The notes under the pieces are model-generated. The model worked only from the letters and a program-made list of their open reading frames with translations, ran no database searches and had not been told where the DNA came from. From contig NZ_AMGM01000031.1 in assembly GCF_000298295.1 (NCBI RefSeq), positions 1 to 46,312 of the forward strand: a stretch of DNA of 46,312 bases, written 5' to 3'. Shown piece by piece: positions 14,684 through 23,914 of this stretch (its first letter is position 1; every line of letters starts with the position of its first letter). This DNA is from Cecembia lonarensis LW9 (GTDB taxonomy: Bacteria; Bacteroidota; Bacteroidia; Cytophagales; Cyclobacteriaceae). The position numbers and the translations under genes are program-made.

Positions 14684-17600
14684 TTGGAAAAGAACCCGAA
14701 AGTTACGGAAATTTTGCTGAAAGCCTTTAGGGTGAGCTTTAGGTTATTACTTTTCCTCATTCTTGGTATAGTAATCATGGCTACCCTTTTGCAGATACCT
14801 GGTATACAGACCAAGGTAATAGGTTGGGCTACGACTTATATTTCCAATAATACAGGCTTTTCCACAAATATTTCCAAAGTAAGAATCAGGTGGTGGGATG
14901 CCATTTCCTTAAATGATGTGGTCATCTATGACCATCAGGACAGCTTGATGATTGACCTGGAAGAGGTTTACATTGATTTTTCCCTACAGGGGCTTTTTGA
15001 CAGGGTCAACCCCTCACTCGACCAAATCAAAATGCAAGGTGGTAACGTCAGGCTGATCTCGCATGATGATGAATTCCAGATCAACATATCGGAATTCTTC
15101 AGTCGCTTGAACAATTTGCTGCCCGGTAAAAAAGACCCTAACAAACCTCCTGTAAAATTCCTTATTGATAATATATTTTTTGATGAAACTTCTTTGGACA
15201 TTTTAAATTATGCTGCTTTACCCGTGCAATCCGGATTTGATTACAACAACCTTAAATTCAGGGATCTAATCGCTGATGCAGATAATTTTTTAACAGAAGG
15301 TCCAAAGATCAGCATGAAGGTAAATTACCTCCGGGGGATAGAATCTAACTCTGGGATGGTTTTCCACCAACTGAAAACGGACTTTACGTATGCACCAAAC
15401 TTCATGGAGTTCAGCGACCTGTTTTTAAGGTCCAATCAGACAGAAATCAAAGATTACCTGCGGTTTGACTTTGACTCTACTGAATCCCTTTCCAACTTCA
15501 CAACTGAAGTACGCATCACTGCCAAATTGGATGAGTCCGCCTTAAATATTCAAGACTTAGGTTTTTTTTCGGATGCGCTACCAGATATTGAAGACAGGAT
15601 TTTTCTCAGCGGTGAAATCAGAGGTACAGTTGCCAACCTCAGCTCTGAACAATTGTTGATCAGGTTTGGTAGGAGAAGTGCGCTATTTGGCAGATTCAAA
15701 ATCGATGGCCTCCCAAATCTGAATGAAACCTTCTTCCAAATGTCCCTGATGAATTCAGTATTGAATAGTTCAGACCTTTCTCCCTACATATCAAAAGAGG
15801 CACAAAGAGAAATCAATAAATTCAGAGATATCCGCTTTGACACTGATTTCTCCGGCTACCTTCATTTTTTTACAGCAAATGGTAATTTTAGAACCGGCAT
15901 CGGCAATATTATTGGAAGGTTGAATTACAGGACCATTGATAATGAGCCCACCTACTCGGGAAAAGTCGAATTGAGAAACCTGGATATCGGGGTGTTATTG
16001 GAAGATAGGCAAAGATTCCAAAAAGTCAATTTGACCGGGAACATCAAAGGCAGAGGACTGACTATTGTTGATGCACTGATTGAAGTCGATGCCGATATAA
16101 AAAATGCCGGAGTAAACGGCTACAATTATACCAACATAAAAACAGATGCTACATACGGCCGGGACCTTTTCAGTGGTAATCTGATGGTCAACGACCCCAA
16201 CCTAAAAGGAGAAGCAAGAGGTATTCTTGATCTCCGTGATGGAAAAGACTCCATACGCCTAAATGTTCAACTGGACACCGCTTTCCTGCAGCCATTGGGA
16301 TTCCTGGAAAAAGAATCTTTTGCCAGTGGAAAAATTGAGATGGACACCAAGGGCATCACCTTGGACAACATAGAGGGAATAGCCCGGTTTAGCGATGTAA
16401 ACCTCATTTATGAAAGCCGAAGTTTTTACATTGACAACTTCTTTTTTCAATCTCTCTTTACAGATGACACCAGAGTCATTTCACTCAATTCGGATTTATT
16501 GGTTGCTGGGATTTCCGGAAACTTTGAAGTAAAAAGGCTAATCAATGATGTGGAAATTTTAGGCAAGGAATATTGGGCCATATTGACCAATGCGGAAAAA
16601 CCTCAAACACAAATCGCAAGACGCATATCCGAACCCTACAACATTGACATCAATATGAACTTTATTGATATCAACCCCATCATCAACCTTTTTGAACCAA
16701 AAGCTTCTATCTCCAAAAACACCTTGATCGAAGGAGCCTTTTACCAAACTCCTGACAATACCATTCTCAATTTTTTTTCCAGCATTGACTCCATTTATTA
16801 CAATGGAAACTTTTTATTTGACACCAACCTGGACTTCAACACCTCTAAATTGGTCTATGAGGATGATGTTTTGGCCTCTTTTTATGTTTACTCTAAAAAG
16901 CAAGTGCTTAATTCCGGTTTGACCTTCAACAACCTGATCATGGAAGCCATATGGGATCAGACCAATATTGATTTTACCTACCAACAAGACCAATTGGCGA
17001 CTGGAAGTTATGTCAGGATAAAAAATGAAATTACTGTATATCCTGACCACACCACCATCATTTTTGACCCTTCTGAATTAAAAGTTTTAGACAAAACTTG
17101 GAGATTCGACCCCGATAATCTCATCTACATTACAGGAAAAAACCTACTTTTCAATAACCTGAAACTCTATTATCAAGATCAATTCATCTCCTTGAACGGC
17201 AATATTTCTGACAATCCGAATGATGTTTTGGGTCTTGAAATTCATCAGCTCAACTTGGATTTCTTTAATACACTCAGTACCAGAGAATTTACCGGTGCTG
17301 CCAACGGACAATTTGGACTCAGCAATTTCTATGAAAAACTTGGAGTAAACGGTCAGATCCAGATCGATGATGTCTACATCAACAACTTTTTAATTGGAAA
17401 CATCGAAGCGGCGACTTACTTCTCCGACAAATTGATCAATCTGGGATTGAACAATTTCAGAGATGGAGAAAAAGTGATTGCCATTAATGGTTACTTGGGC
17501 AGTGAAGACGAGGAATTGGCACTGAAAGCCAGTTTAAAAGAAGCTAATCTTTCCATTCTGGAACCATTTTTATCTGATTACCTGACGCAGATGGGCGGAA

Positions 17601-19303
17601 CGGTTTCCGGAGAACTGAATATAGAAGGAACACTAAACTTTCCTGTGGTAACAGGCACAGGCCAACTTAATGGGGGAACTGTTTTAATCAATTACCTCAA
17701 TACCTTCTACACCGTTGACGGAAACATCGTCTTCGGTACCAATGAAATCAGTTTCAGGGAACTACAATTACGTGATGTGAATGGCAACCTGGCGAGAATG
17801 CGCGGAGGTATTTCCCATGATTATTTCTCAGACTTCATCTTGGACATCAGTTCGAACCTGGATAAATTCCAAGTACTGAATACCACCATCCGCGATAATG
17901 ACCTATTCTATGGTACTGCCTATGCCAGTGGATCCCTGAATATTTTCGGGGCAGCCAACAACTTGGATATTACAGCCCGTGCTACTTCACAACCCAATAC
18001 TAGGATTTTTATTCCCTTTGGAAGCAGCAGTATTCAAGCCCAAGAAGATTTTATTAATATCATCAATGTCAGGGATACCAGCAGGGTTATCACTTTTGAG
18101 GAAAGTGTGGAAAAATTGGCCATCAATAATGTAAGGATGAACTTCAACCTGGATGTCACTCCTGATGCCTACGTAGAAATTCAAATCGATCCAAGGACAG
18201 GTGAGATCATACAGGGAAGGGGCCGTGGCGTGCTCAACCTTAATATCGACACCCAAGGTAATTTCTCGATGTTGGGGAATTATGAAATTACAGAAGCCAG
18301 ATATAATTTTTCATTATACAATATTATCCGCAGAGAATTCATTGTTCAGCCTGGAGGACGCATTTCGTGGTTCGGAGATCCTTATGAAGGCACCATGGAT
18401 ATCAAGGCTTATTATCAGGAAAGCGTTTCCCTACAAAATCTGCAAAATATTCAACCTGGAGGAATTGAAGACCCCCAAATGCGAAGAAGATTTCCGCTAA
18501 GGGTACTTATGGACCTTAAAGGAAATTTACTATCCCCAGAAATCAGTTTCAGTTTTGATTTTAGTGAATTCCCGACCGAGGGAAATATACAAACCTATAT
18601 TTCAGCTTTTCAAAACAGGATTGCCAATGACGAGCAAGAAAAAAACAGACAGGTTTTTTCAGTCATCATGATGCGCTCACTTTCTCCCGAAGGACAGTTT
18701 TCAGGAGTGGGCAATATTGCTACTTCCAACTTAAGCCAATTGCTTTCTTCTCAGTTGAACAGCTTTATTGCACAGGTAGACCAAAACCTTGAAGTGGACA
18801 TTGACTTGGCCAATTTGGATCAAAGTGCATTGGAAACATTCCAGTTACGGGTAGCTTACACATTTTTAGATGGAAGGCTCCGGGTCAGTAGAGATGGGGG
18901 ATTTACAGACCTACAAGGCAACGCCGATCTCAATAGCATTGCTGGAGACTGGCAGGCCGAATATTTACTGACGGAAGATGGCAGGTACAGAATGAGAATA
19001 TATAACAGGAACAACTTCAACACCTTTACCTCACTATCATTGGCCAGAAATGTGGCCACTTATGGTGTATCCGTTTCCCAAAACCTATCTTTTAATTCCT
19101 TTGGTGAATTATGGGACAAAATAAGAAGCAAAGAAAAAGAAAGGTTGAGGATCAATGACACAGATGATTTTTTAAGGTATCAGTTTGAAGAAGAAAACGG
19201 ATGGCAACCGATTCCACTGGAAAACCTGGATAAGCGGGTCAGTCCCTTGGATTATCAGATAGACCAGCCTGTAAAAATTCTCAGAAAAGAAGATGAGGAA
19301 TAA
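14684..19303 (+). CDS. tamB: TamB-type translocation and assembly module protein
   Basis: A giant 1539-residue envelope protein. An N-terminal membrane anchor (about 15-36, LLLFLILGIVIMATLL) is followed by a very long beta-rich region with AsmA-like N-terminal part and repeated strands (the lipid groove), and ends in the DUF490/TamB C-terminal domain ('GRGRGVLNLNIDTQGNFSMLGNYEITEARYNFSL' region around 1182-1215, given here only as a landmark). TamB bridges the inner and outer membranes and helps phospholipid transport and outer membrane protein assembly. In Bacteroidota it commonly works with a BamA/TamA-type barrel, which is not adjacent here. The best start is the TTG at 14684; there is no ATG before the membrane anchor, although a GTG at 14732 is an alternative. 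The sequence is intact. Confidence 0.88.
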   Translation: MEKNPKVTEILLKAFRVSFRLLLFLILGIVIMATLLQIPGIQTKVIGWATTYISNNTGFSTNISKVRIRWWDAISLNDVVIYDHQDSLMIDLEEVYIDFSLQGLFDRVNPSLDQIKMQGGNVRLISHDDEFQINISEFFSRLNNLLPGKKDPNKPPVKFLIDNIFFDETSLDILNYAALPVQSGFDYNNLKFRDLIADADNFLTEGPKISMKVNYLRGIESNSGMVFHQLKTDFTYAPNFMEFSDLFLRSNQTEIKDYLRFDFDSTESLSNFTTEVRITAKLDESALNIQDLGFFSDALPDIEDRIFLSGEIRGTVANLSSEQLLIRFGRRSALFGRFKIDGLPNLNETFFQMSLMNSVLNSSDLSPYISKEAQREINKFRDIRFDTDFSGYLHFFTANGNFRTGIGNIIGRLNYRTIDNEPTYSGKVELRNLDIGVLLEDRQRFQKVNLTGNIKGRGLTIVDALIEVDADIKNAGVNGYNYTNIKTDATYGRDLFSGNLMVNDPNLKGEARGILDLRDGKDSIRLNVQLDTAFLQPLGFLEKESFASGKIEMDTKGITLDNIEGIARFSDVNLIYESRSFYIDNFFFQSLFTDDTRVISLNSDLLVAGISGNFEVKRLINDVEILGKEYWAILTNAEKPQTQIARRISEPYNIDINMNFIDINPIINLFEPKASISKNTLIEGAFYQTPDNTILNFFSSIDSIYYNGNFLFDTNLDFNTSKLVYEDDVLASFYVYSKKQVLNSGLTFNNLIMEAIWDQTNIDFTYQQDQLATGSYVRIKNEITVYPDHTTIIFDPSELKVLDKTWRFDPDNLIYITGKNLLFNNLKLYYQDQFISLNGNISDNPNDVLGLEIHQLNLDFFNTLSTREFTGAANGQFGLSNFYEKLGVNGQIQIDDVYINNFLIGNIEAATYFSDKLINLGLNNFRDGEKVIAINGYLGSEDEELALKASLKEANLSILEPFLSDYLTQMGGTVSGELNIEGTLNFPVVTGTGQLNGGTVLINYLNTFYTVDGNIVFGTNEISFRELQLRDVNGNLARMRGGISHDYFSDFILDISSNLDKFQVLNTTIRDNDLFYGTAYASGSLNIFGAANNLDITARATSQPNTRIFIPFGSSSIQAQEDFINIINVRDTSRVITFEESVEKLAINNVRMNFNLDVTPDAYVEIQIDPRTGEIIQGRGRGVLNLNIDTQGNFSMLGNYEITEARYNFSLYNIIRREFIVQPGGRISWFGDPYEGTMDIKAYYQESVSLQNLQNIQPGGIEDPQMRRRFPLRVLMDLKGNLLSPEISFSFDFSEFPTEGNIQTYISAFQNRIANDEQEKNRQVFSVIMMRSLSPEGQFSGVGNIATSNLSQLLSSQLNSFIAQVDQNLEVDIDLANLDQSALETFQLRVAYTFLDGRLRVSRDGGFTDLQGNADLNSIAGDWQAEYLLTEDGRYRMRIYNRNNFNTFTSLSLARNVATYGVSVSQNLSFNSFGELWDKIRSKEKERLRINDTDDFLRYQFEEENGWQPIPLENLDKRVSPLDYQIDQPVKILRKEDEE

Positions 19304-19351
19304 ACAATTTAGCCATAACTGACATTCAATACCTGTACAATAGTATTCATT

Positions 19352-20653
19352 ATGAAAAAAGTCAGCATATTTTGGTTTAGAAGAGACCTACGGTTAGAAG
19401 ACAATACAGGGCTGTATCATGCATACAACCAAGAAAAAAACATTCTCCCCATATTTATTTTCGACCGGGATATCCTAGATAAATTAGAGGACAAAAAGGA
19501 CGCACGGGTAACTTTTATTCACCACCAAATTGATATCCTGCAAAAGCATTTACAAGGATTCGGGACTTCAATCCTAACGAAATACGGCAAGCCTTTAGAG
19601 GTTTGGAAGGAATTGTTGGATAGCTATGACATTGAAAATGTCTACACAAACCGTGACTATGAACCTTACGCAAAAGAAAGAGATAAAGAAGTTGCCGCAT
19701 TATTGAAAAGCCATGGTGTTCAGTTTTTAGATTTTAAAGACCAGGTCATCTTTGAGAAAAGTGAAGTAGTCAATGGAAGTGGTGACTTTTACAAGGTATT
19801 CACGCCTTACAGTAAGGTTTGGTTGGAAAAATTCAACCAAAACCCTCCACAAATAGTGACGCTGGACAAAAGAAAGAATAACTTTGTCCAAGTAGAGCCT
19901 TTTCCAATCGTTAGTTTGGAAAGTATGGGCTTTGAGGAAAGTGACGTCAATATCCCTTTGCTTGAAATAGACAAAAACCTAATCCAACAATACGATAAAG
20001 TCAGAAACTTCCCAGCCATAAATGGGACGTCCAGATTAGGGATCCACTTGAGATTTGGAACAGTCAGTGTGAGAAAACTCGCACTTGAAGCAGCCAGATT
20101 AAACGCCACCTTTCTCAATGAATTGATATGGCGAGAATTTTACATGATGATCTTATACCATAATCCACAAGTTGTAGATAAAGCCTTCAAGCCTCAATAC
20201 GATAATATCCCGTGGAGGAGGAATGAAGATGACTTCATTAAATGGTGTGAAGGCAAAACCGGTTATCCCATAGTTGATGCTGGTATGAGGGAATTGAATG
20301 CCACAGGATACATGCATAACCGGGTTAGGATGATTGTTGCCAGTTTTCTTACCAAACATTTATTGATTGACTGGAGGTGGGGAGAAGCGTATTTTGCTAA
20401 AAAATTATTGGACTTTGAGCTTTCCTCCAATAATGGCGGCTGGCAATGGGCGGCTGGCACAGGAACAGATGCACAGCCTTATTTCCGGGTGTTCAATCCG
20501 GAGTCCCAAACAGAAAAGTTTGATAAAGAGCTCAAGTACATTAAAAAATGGGTCCCTGAATATGGCACTAAAGATTATCCTGAACCTATGGTCGCCCATA
20601 AATTTGCCAGAGAAAGGGCCATAGCCACTTATAAAGAAGCATTGAAAGCATGA
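19352..20653 (+). CDS. phrB: Deoxyribodipyrimidine photolyase (cryptochrome/photolyase family)
   Basis: A 433-residue class I photolyase-like flavoprotein. N-terminal Rossmann part starts 'IFWFRRDLRLEDNTGL'; the C-terminal FAD domain contains 'ELIWREFYMMIL', 'TGYPIVDAGMRELNATGYMHNRVRM', 'LLIDWRWGEAYFAKKL' and 'NNGGWQWAAGTGTDA' (about 360-374), followed by 'YFRVFNP'. Trp residues of the electron-transfer chain and the FAD-binding pocket look present. It repairs cyclobutane pyrimidine dimers with blue light. It starts 48 bp after tamB and overlaps the following smr-like gene by 4 bp (ATGA), so the two are co-translated. Motifs favour CPD repair over cryptochrome signalling. Confidence 0.93.
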   Translation: MKKVSIFWFRRDLRLEDNTGLYHAYNQEKNILPIFIFDRDILDKLEDKKDARVTFIHHQIDILQKHLQGFGTSILTKYGKPLEVWKELLDSYDIENVYTNRDYEPYAKERDKEVAALLKSHGVQFLDFKDQVIFEKSEVVNGSGDFYKVFTPYSKVWLEKFNQNPPQIVTLDKRKNNFVQVEPFPIVSLESMGFEESDVNIPLLEIDKNLIQQYDKVRNFPAINGTSRLGIHLRFGTVSVRKLALEAARLNATFLNELIWREFYMMILYHNPQVVDKAFKPQYDNIPWRRNEDDFIKWCEGKTGYPIVDAGMRELNATGYMHNRVRMIVASFLTKHLLIDWRWGEAYFAKKLLDFELSSNNGGWQWAAGTGTDAQPYFRVFNPESQTEKFDKELKYIKKWVPEYGTKDYPEPMVAHKFARERAIATYKEALKA

Positions 20654-21600
20654 ATATAGGAGATAGAGTAAGGTTATTACATGGAAATGAAGAGGGGGTT
20701 ATCACCAAAATTTCCTCCGGTGGAAGGGTTGAAGTTGAAATTGAGGATGGCTTTAGGATACCTGCTCTCAAAAGCGAAGTTGTAGTGATTTCAGCTGTTG
20801 AAGGCCAATACTTTGGGCAAGTTGAAGCAAAAGAAAGCACTGGGATTATCAGTACGGCAACCCATACTGGTCCTGATGAAAAAAGCGTCTACTTATGCTA
20901 TATCCCCCTCAATGATAAAGACCACAGTGTATACCTTTCCAACCAAGATGAAAGGGATTATTTGGTGATGGCTTCAGAGTTATATGGGGATAATAGACAG
21001 ACCATTTTTTCTGAAATTCTGGCATCAAAAACAGCAAAAAAGATTGCTGAAAAGTCTATTCAAAATTTTGAGGAATGGCCTCCACTCTTGTTGCAGTTCT
21101 TTCCTATCCACAAAAAGATAGAGAAAAGTCAGCATTCCTTTGAAAGAAAAATCAAATTTAAAGCCTCTGCTTTTTTTAAAAGCAAAGGAAATGCTCCTGT
21201 GTTGAACAAAGCAGGGTATGTGTTTAGGATTTCCGAATCTGCTAAAGAAATTGACATCAGACAATTGAATGAAGAGTTGAATGAAAAGCATAAGGTAAGT
21301 CAACCTCAATTTCAAAAACCACCAAAAGAAATTGACCTACACATTGAAAAATTGACCAAAGACTATGAGTTTATGAGCAACTCAGAAATGCTTATGCTTC
21401 AAATGGAGACTTTTGACAAAAACCTTAATTATGCTATAGCCAGTGGAATGGACGAAATCACATTCATCCATGGAATTGGTAACGGCGTATTGAGAAAAGA
21501 AATCCATAAGTATCTTAGCCAATTAGAAAATATTAAGTATTTTCAGGACACACAGAAAAGCCGCTTTGGTTATGGCGCTACTTTAGTCCGGATTTCTTAA
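20650..21600 (+). CDS. Smr-domain protein with DUF2027-like N-terminus
   Basis: A 316-residue protein. The N-terminus (MNIGDRVRLLHGNEEGVITK) forms a small SH3-like barrel of the type seen in Bacteroidota DUF2027 proteins; the middle is beta-rich; the C-terminal 90 residues form an Smr (small MutS-related) domain with 'EIDLHIEKL' (about 225-233) and 'FIHGIGNGVLRKEIHKYL' (about 272-289). Smr domains bind or nick nucleic acids, often at branched DNA or on ribosome-bound RNA. There is no MutS ATPase, so it is not MutS2. The start codon overlaps the photolyase stop (ATGA), and the next gene starts 2 bp after its stop, suggesting an operon. Confidence 0.85.
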   Translation: MNIGDRVRLLHGNEEGVITKISSGGRVEVEIEDGFRIPALKSEVVVISAVEGQYFGQVEAKESTGIISTATHTGPDEKSVYLCYIPLNDKDHSVYLSNQDERDYLVMASELYGDNRQTIFSEILASKTAKKIAEKSIQNFEEWPPLLLQFFPIHKKIEKSQHSFERKIKFKASAFFKSKGNAPVLNKAGYVFRISESAKEIDIRQLNEELNEKHKVSQPQFQKPPKEIDLHIEKLTKDYEFMSNSEMLMLQMETFDKNLNYAIASGMDEITFIHGIGNGVLRKEIHKYLSQLENIKYFQDTQKSRFGYGATLVRIS

Positions 21601-21602
21601 GC

Positions 21603-22436
21603 ATGAAAGGAAAAATTTCCCCGATATTTTCGCTGTTCCAACATCATTTTGATGAAGCACGTGCAGCTTTTGATGCATTGAGTAAACAGTATCGTGGCAA
21701 GAAAGCCATTGAACTGGAAAACAGACTTATATTTTTGGAGATATATATTGATTTGTTGTCTCGCATTCATTTCAAAGAAGATAAGTTGAAATTTAGATTA
21801 TTTTCTCCTTTCAAGCATATTTTCAAAGGCCTGAAGAAAACCAAACACCTCAAAATGATCATGGGGCAGCTTGAGGAAATAAAAACCCGGGAAAACAATA
21901 CTTTTAACTCATATCAAAAGATACTGGAATCGGAAAAAAACAAATTGTACAGCGAGGTGTATGAATTGGTGGTTTCCTCTCCACTTAAAGTCTGGGAAGA
22001 TTTATACCAAGAAGCATCCCACTATAGCAAAGGGATAAAACCCCTGATGATTAATACGGCTACCACACAGATCATTGATGAAGAATTAGGTTTTTTTAAA
22101 ATTGAAAATAACGGGAAACTGGACAGCAAAAACCTCAAGGATATCTATGAGGGTCTTAGGGTGATTACCGCGCTTGAAAATCTCAGGATAGAGTCTGGCT
22201 TCAATCCTGTTTTTGTCCAAGAAGTTCATGACAGGATGAGTGAGCTCCAAAAAATAATGCTCAAGTGGTACGAAAACCATCTCTTCATGCAGCATTTAGG
22301 CGGGTACCTTACTGATAAAGAGGATATTTCAAAAAAGTACCTGGATCTTTTGGCAAATTTGCAGAACAATCGGAAAAACTTTTCAAAACAAATTGAAAGT
22401 AAATGTAACCTACTTTTTGAGCGTATCCTGGAATGA
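21603..22436 (+). CDS. Unknown helical protein, photolyase operon
   Basis: A 277-residue protein with no signal peptide and no membrane span, predicted almost entirely alpha-helical with many Lys, Glu and Leu. The pattern of paired helices with spaced basic residues ('FKGLKKTKHLKMIMGQLEEI', then 'LKDIYEGLRVITALENLR') vaguely recalls CHAD domains that bind polyphosphate, but I do not see the conserved CHAD histidines well enough to assign it. It starts 2 bp after the smr-like gene and is probably co-transcribed with it and the photolyase. It ends 10 bp from the convergent glycosyltransferase gene. A weak hairpin (TGTTCA 22440-22445, TGAACA 22455-22460) lies at the junction. Confidence 0.6.
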   Translation: MKGKISPIFSLFQHHFDEARAAFDALSKQYRGKKAIELENRLIFLEIYIDLLSRIHFKEDKLKFRLFSPFKHIFKGLKKTKHLKMIMGQLEEIKTRENNTFNSYQKILESEKNKLYSEVYELVVSSPLKVWEDLYQEASHYSKGIKPLMINTATTQIIDEELGFFKIENNGKLDSKNLKDIYEGLRVITALENLRIESGFNPVFVQEVHDRMSELQKIMLKWYENHLFMQHLGGYLTDKEDISKKYLDLLANLQNNRKNFSKQIESKCNLLFERILE

Positions 22437-22446
22437 TTTTGTTCAG

Positions 22447-23914
22447 CTATCTATTGAACACATAACTTCTTAAGGATGTCCAGGCAATGAGTGTATAGCC
22501 AAAAGCCAACATCACATGAAAAACCAGCATTTCATAAGTGCCTGTATAAATCGAAAGGACTACAATCAGTGTAAAGATCACTGCCAAAAGGACTTCAAAA
22601 TAAGTTGTAGGTGGTATTTGTAGCTGGTTATAAACATTCTCTGTCCAAGTATTTTGAGACTTTAAATTGTACTTGGGCGTTCTTATGAACGGGGATTTCT
22701 TGCCTGTAATTCCTTCCCAAACCGCTTGACCATTATGAAGGGCTAGCCCCATGGACACCGATAAGAACAACGGGAGTTCCCATAGGTACCTAAAGGCTTT
22801 TTTCCAAGAAAAACCTGTTAACCCCATATTGCCGAAAAAATAAACCAGGGCAATGATGACAAAGCCAACTAGGAAAATTGCAGCAGCTTGAAATAAATCA
22901 TGGGAAATAATACCCTTATAGAAAGCAAACCAAACGGGAATACTGCTCAGACTTACCAATAAAACTGCAATGAAAATGACAGCATTCAGCAGATGGGCAG
23001 TGGCATGAACTTTTTTTGCCCAGCCAAAATTTCCTTTAAGTACACTGAGCAAGTGTTTTTTTTGCACACTCTGCCCCTCCCTTTGTCCACCGAAACTGTT
23101 GGGATTTTATAGCGGACATAACCGGAGGAAGTTCAGCAGGCGATTCTATATCAGGCCTATAAATAAATTCCCAACCCTTTTTTTGTGCCCTGTAGCTCAA
23201 ATCCAAATCCTCTGTCAAGGTATCATCCTCCCAATTGCCCGCATCTAAAATGCAAGCCCTCCGCCAAATTCCTCCTGTACCATTAAAATTGATAAAAGCC
23301 CCTTGAGCGTTTCTGCCAATTTGCTCCACCATAAAATGTGCATCCAGCGCAAAAGCCTGAAGCCTGGTCAAAAGCGAATAACCTTCATTCAAGTGCGTCC
23401 ATCTGCTTTGCACCAAACCTACTTCTTCATCTACAAAAAAACCTACTGTCTTCATCAAAAACGTCGTATCAGGTACAAAATCAGCATCAAAAATGGCAAT
23501 CAATTCTCCTTTTGCGCTTGCCAACCCATGTTTTAAAGCGCCAGCCTTAAACCCAGCCCTATCTTTTCTGTGGATATACTGAAAATCTATTTCTGGAAAA
23601 CCCTTTATTTTTTTCTGAATGATCAAGGATGTCTCATCAGTACTGTCATCAAGGATTTGAATTTCCAATTTATCTTTGGGATATTCCAATTCAGCTACTG
23701 CTTCAATCAAGCGGTCTATGACATACTTTTCATTATAAACAGGTAATTGAACTGTTACTTTTGGCAAATCCAAAGGATCAGGTAAAATAAGGGGCTTCAT
23801 CCTTTTTTTACTTTGGAAAAAAAGGAATAGAAGATGGGCCTGAGCAAAACTGTAAAACAGTACAAAACACATGGCTAAAAGATAAATGACCAGAAAAAAG
23901 TACATGACTGACAT
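22447..23914 (-). pseudogene. Processive family 2 glycosyltransferase, frameshifted at an A8 tract
   Basis: Two overlapping frames together make one cellulose-synthase-like membrane glycosyltransferase of about 488 residues. The first frame (23914-23036) has an N-terminal membrane span, the GT-A motifs DD89-90, DAD143-145, TED234-236 and QQFRW272-276, then ends after ECAKK with six unrelated residues and a stop. The second frame (to 22447) continues HLLSVLKGNF and has about four membrane segments. Joining needs one base fewer in the run of eight A (coding strand; T8 at 23056-23063). All catalytic residues are intact, so the lesion is recent, a sequencing error, or a reversible slippage switch. 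Relatives polymerise or transfer sugars at the inner membrane. The start overlaps the polyferredoxin stop by 1 bp (TGATG). If the shift is real, the product lacks its C-terminal membrane domain. Confidence 0.8.
23056..23063 (-). other. A8 homopolymer at the frameshift
   Basis: Eight consecutive T on the plus strand (A8 in the coding strand) at the exact junction between the two frames of the glycosyltransferase. With seven A the frame is restored as ECAKKHLLSVLKG, matching the expected charged continuation after the QQFRW motif. Confidence 0.75.

Noticed and set aside
23036-23067. Programmed ribosomal frameshift in the glycosyltransferase
   Set aside because: Restoring the frame needs a +1 shift (or -2) at A8 with no evident stimulator, so decay, tract slippage or a sequence error is preferred.
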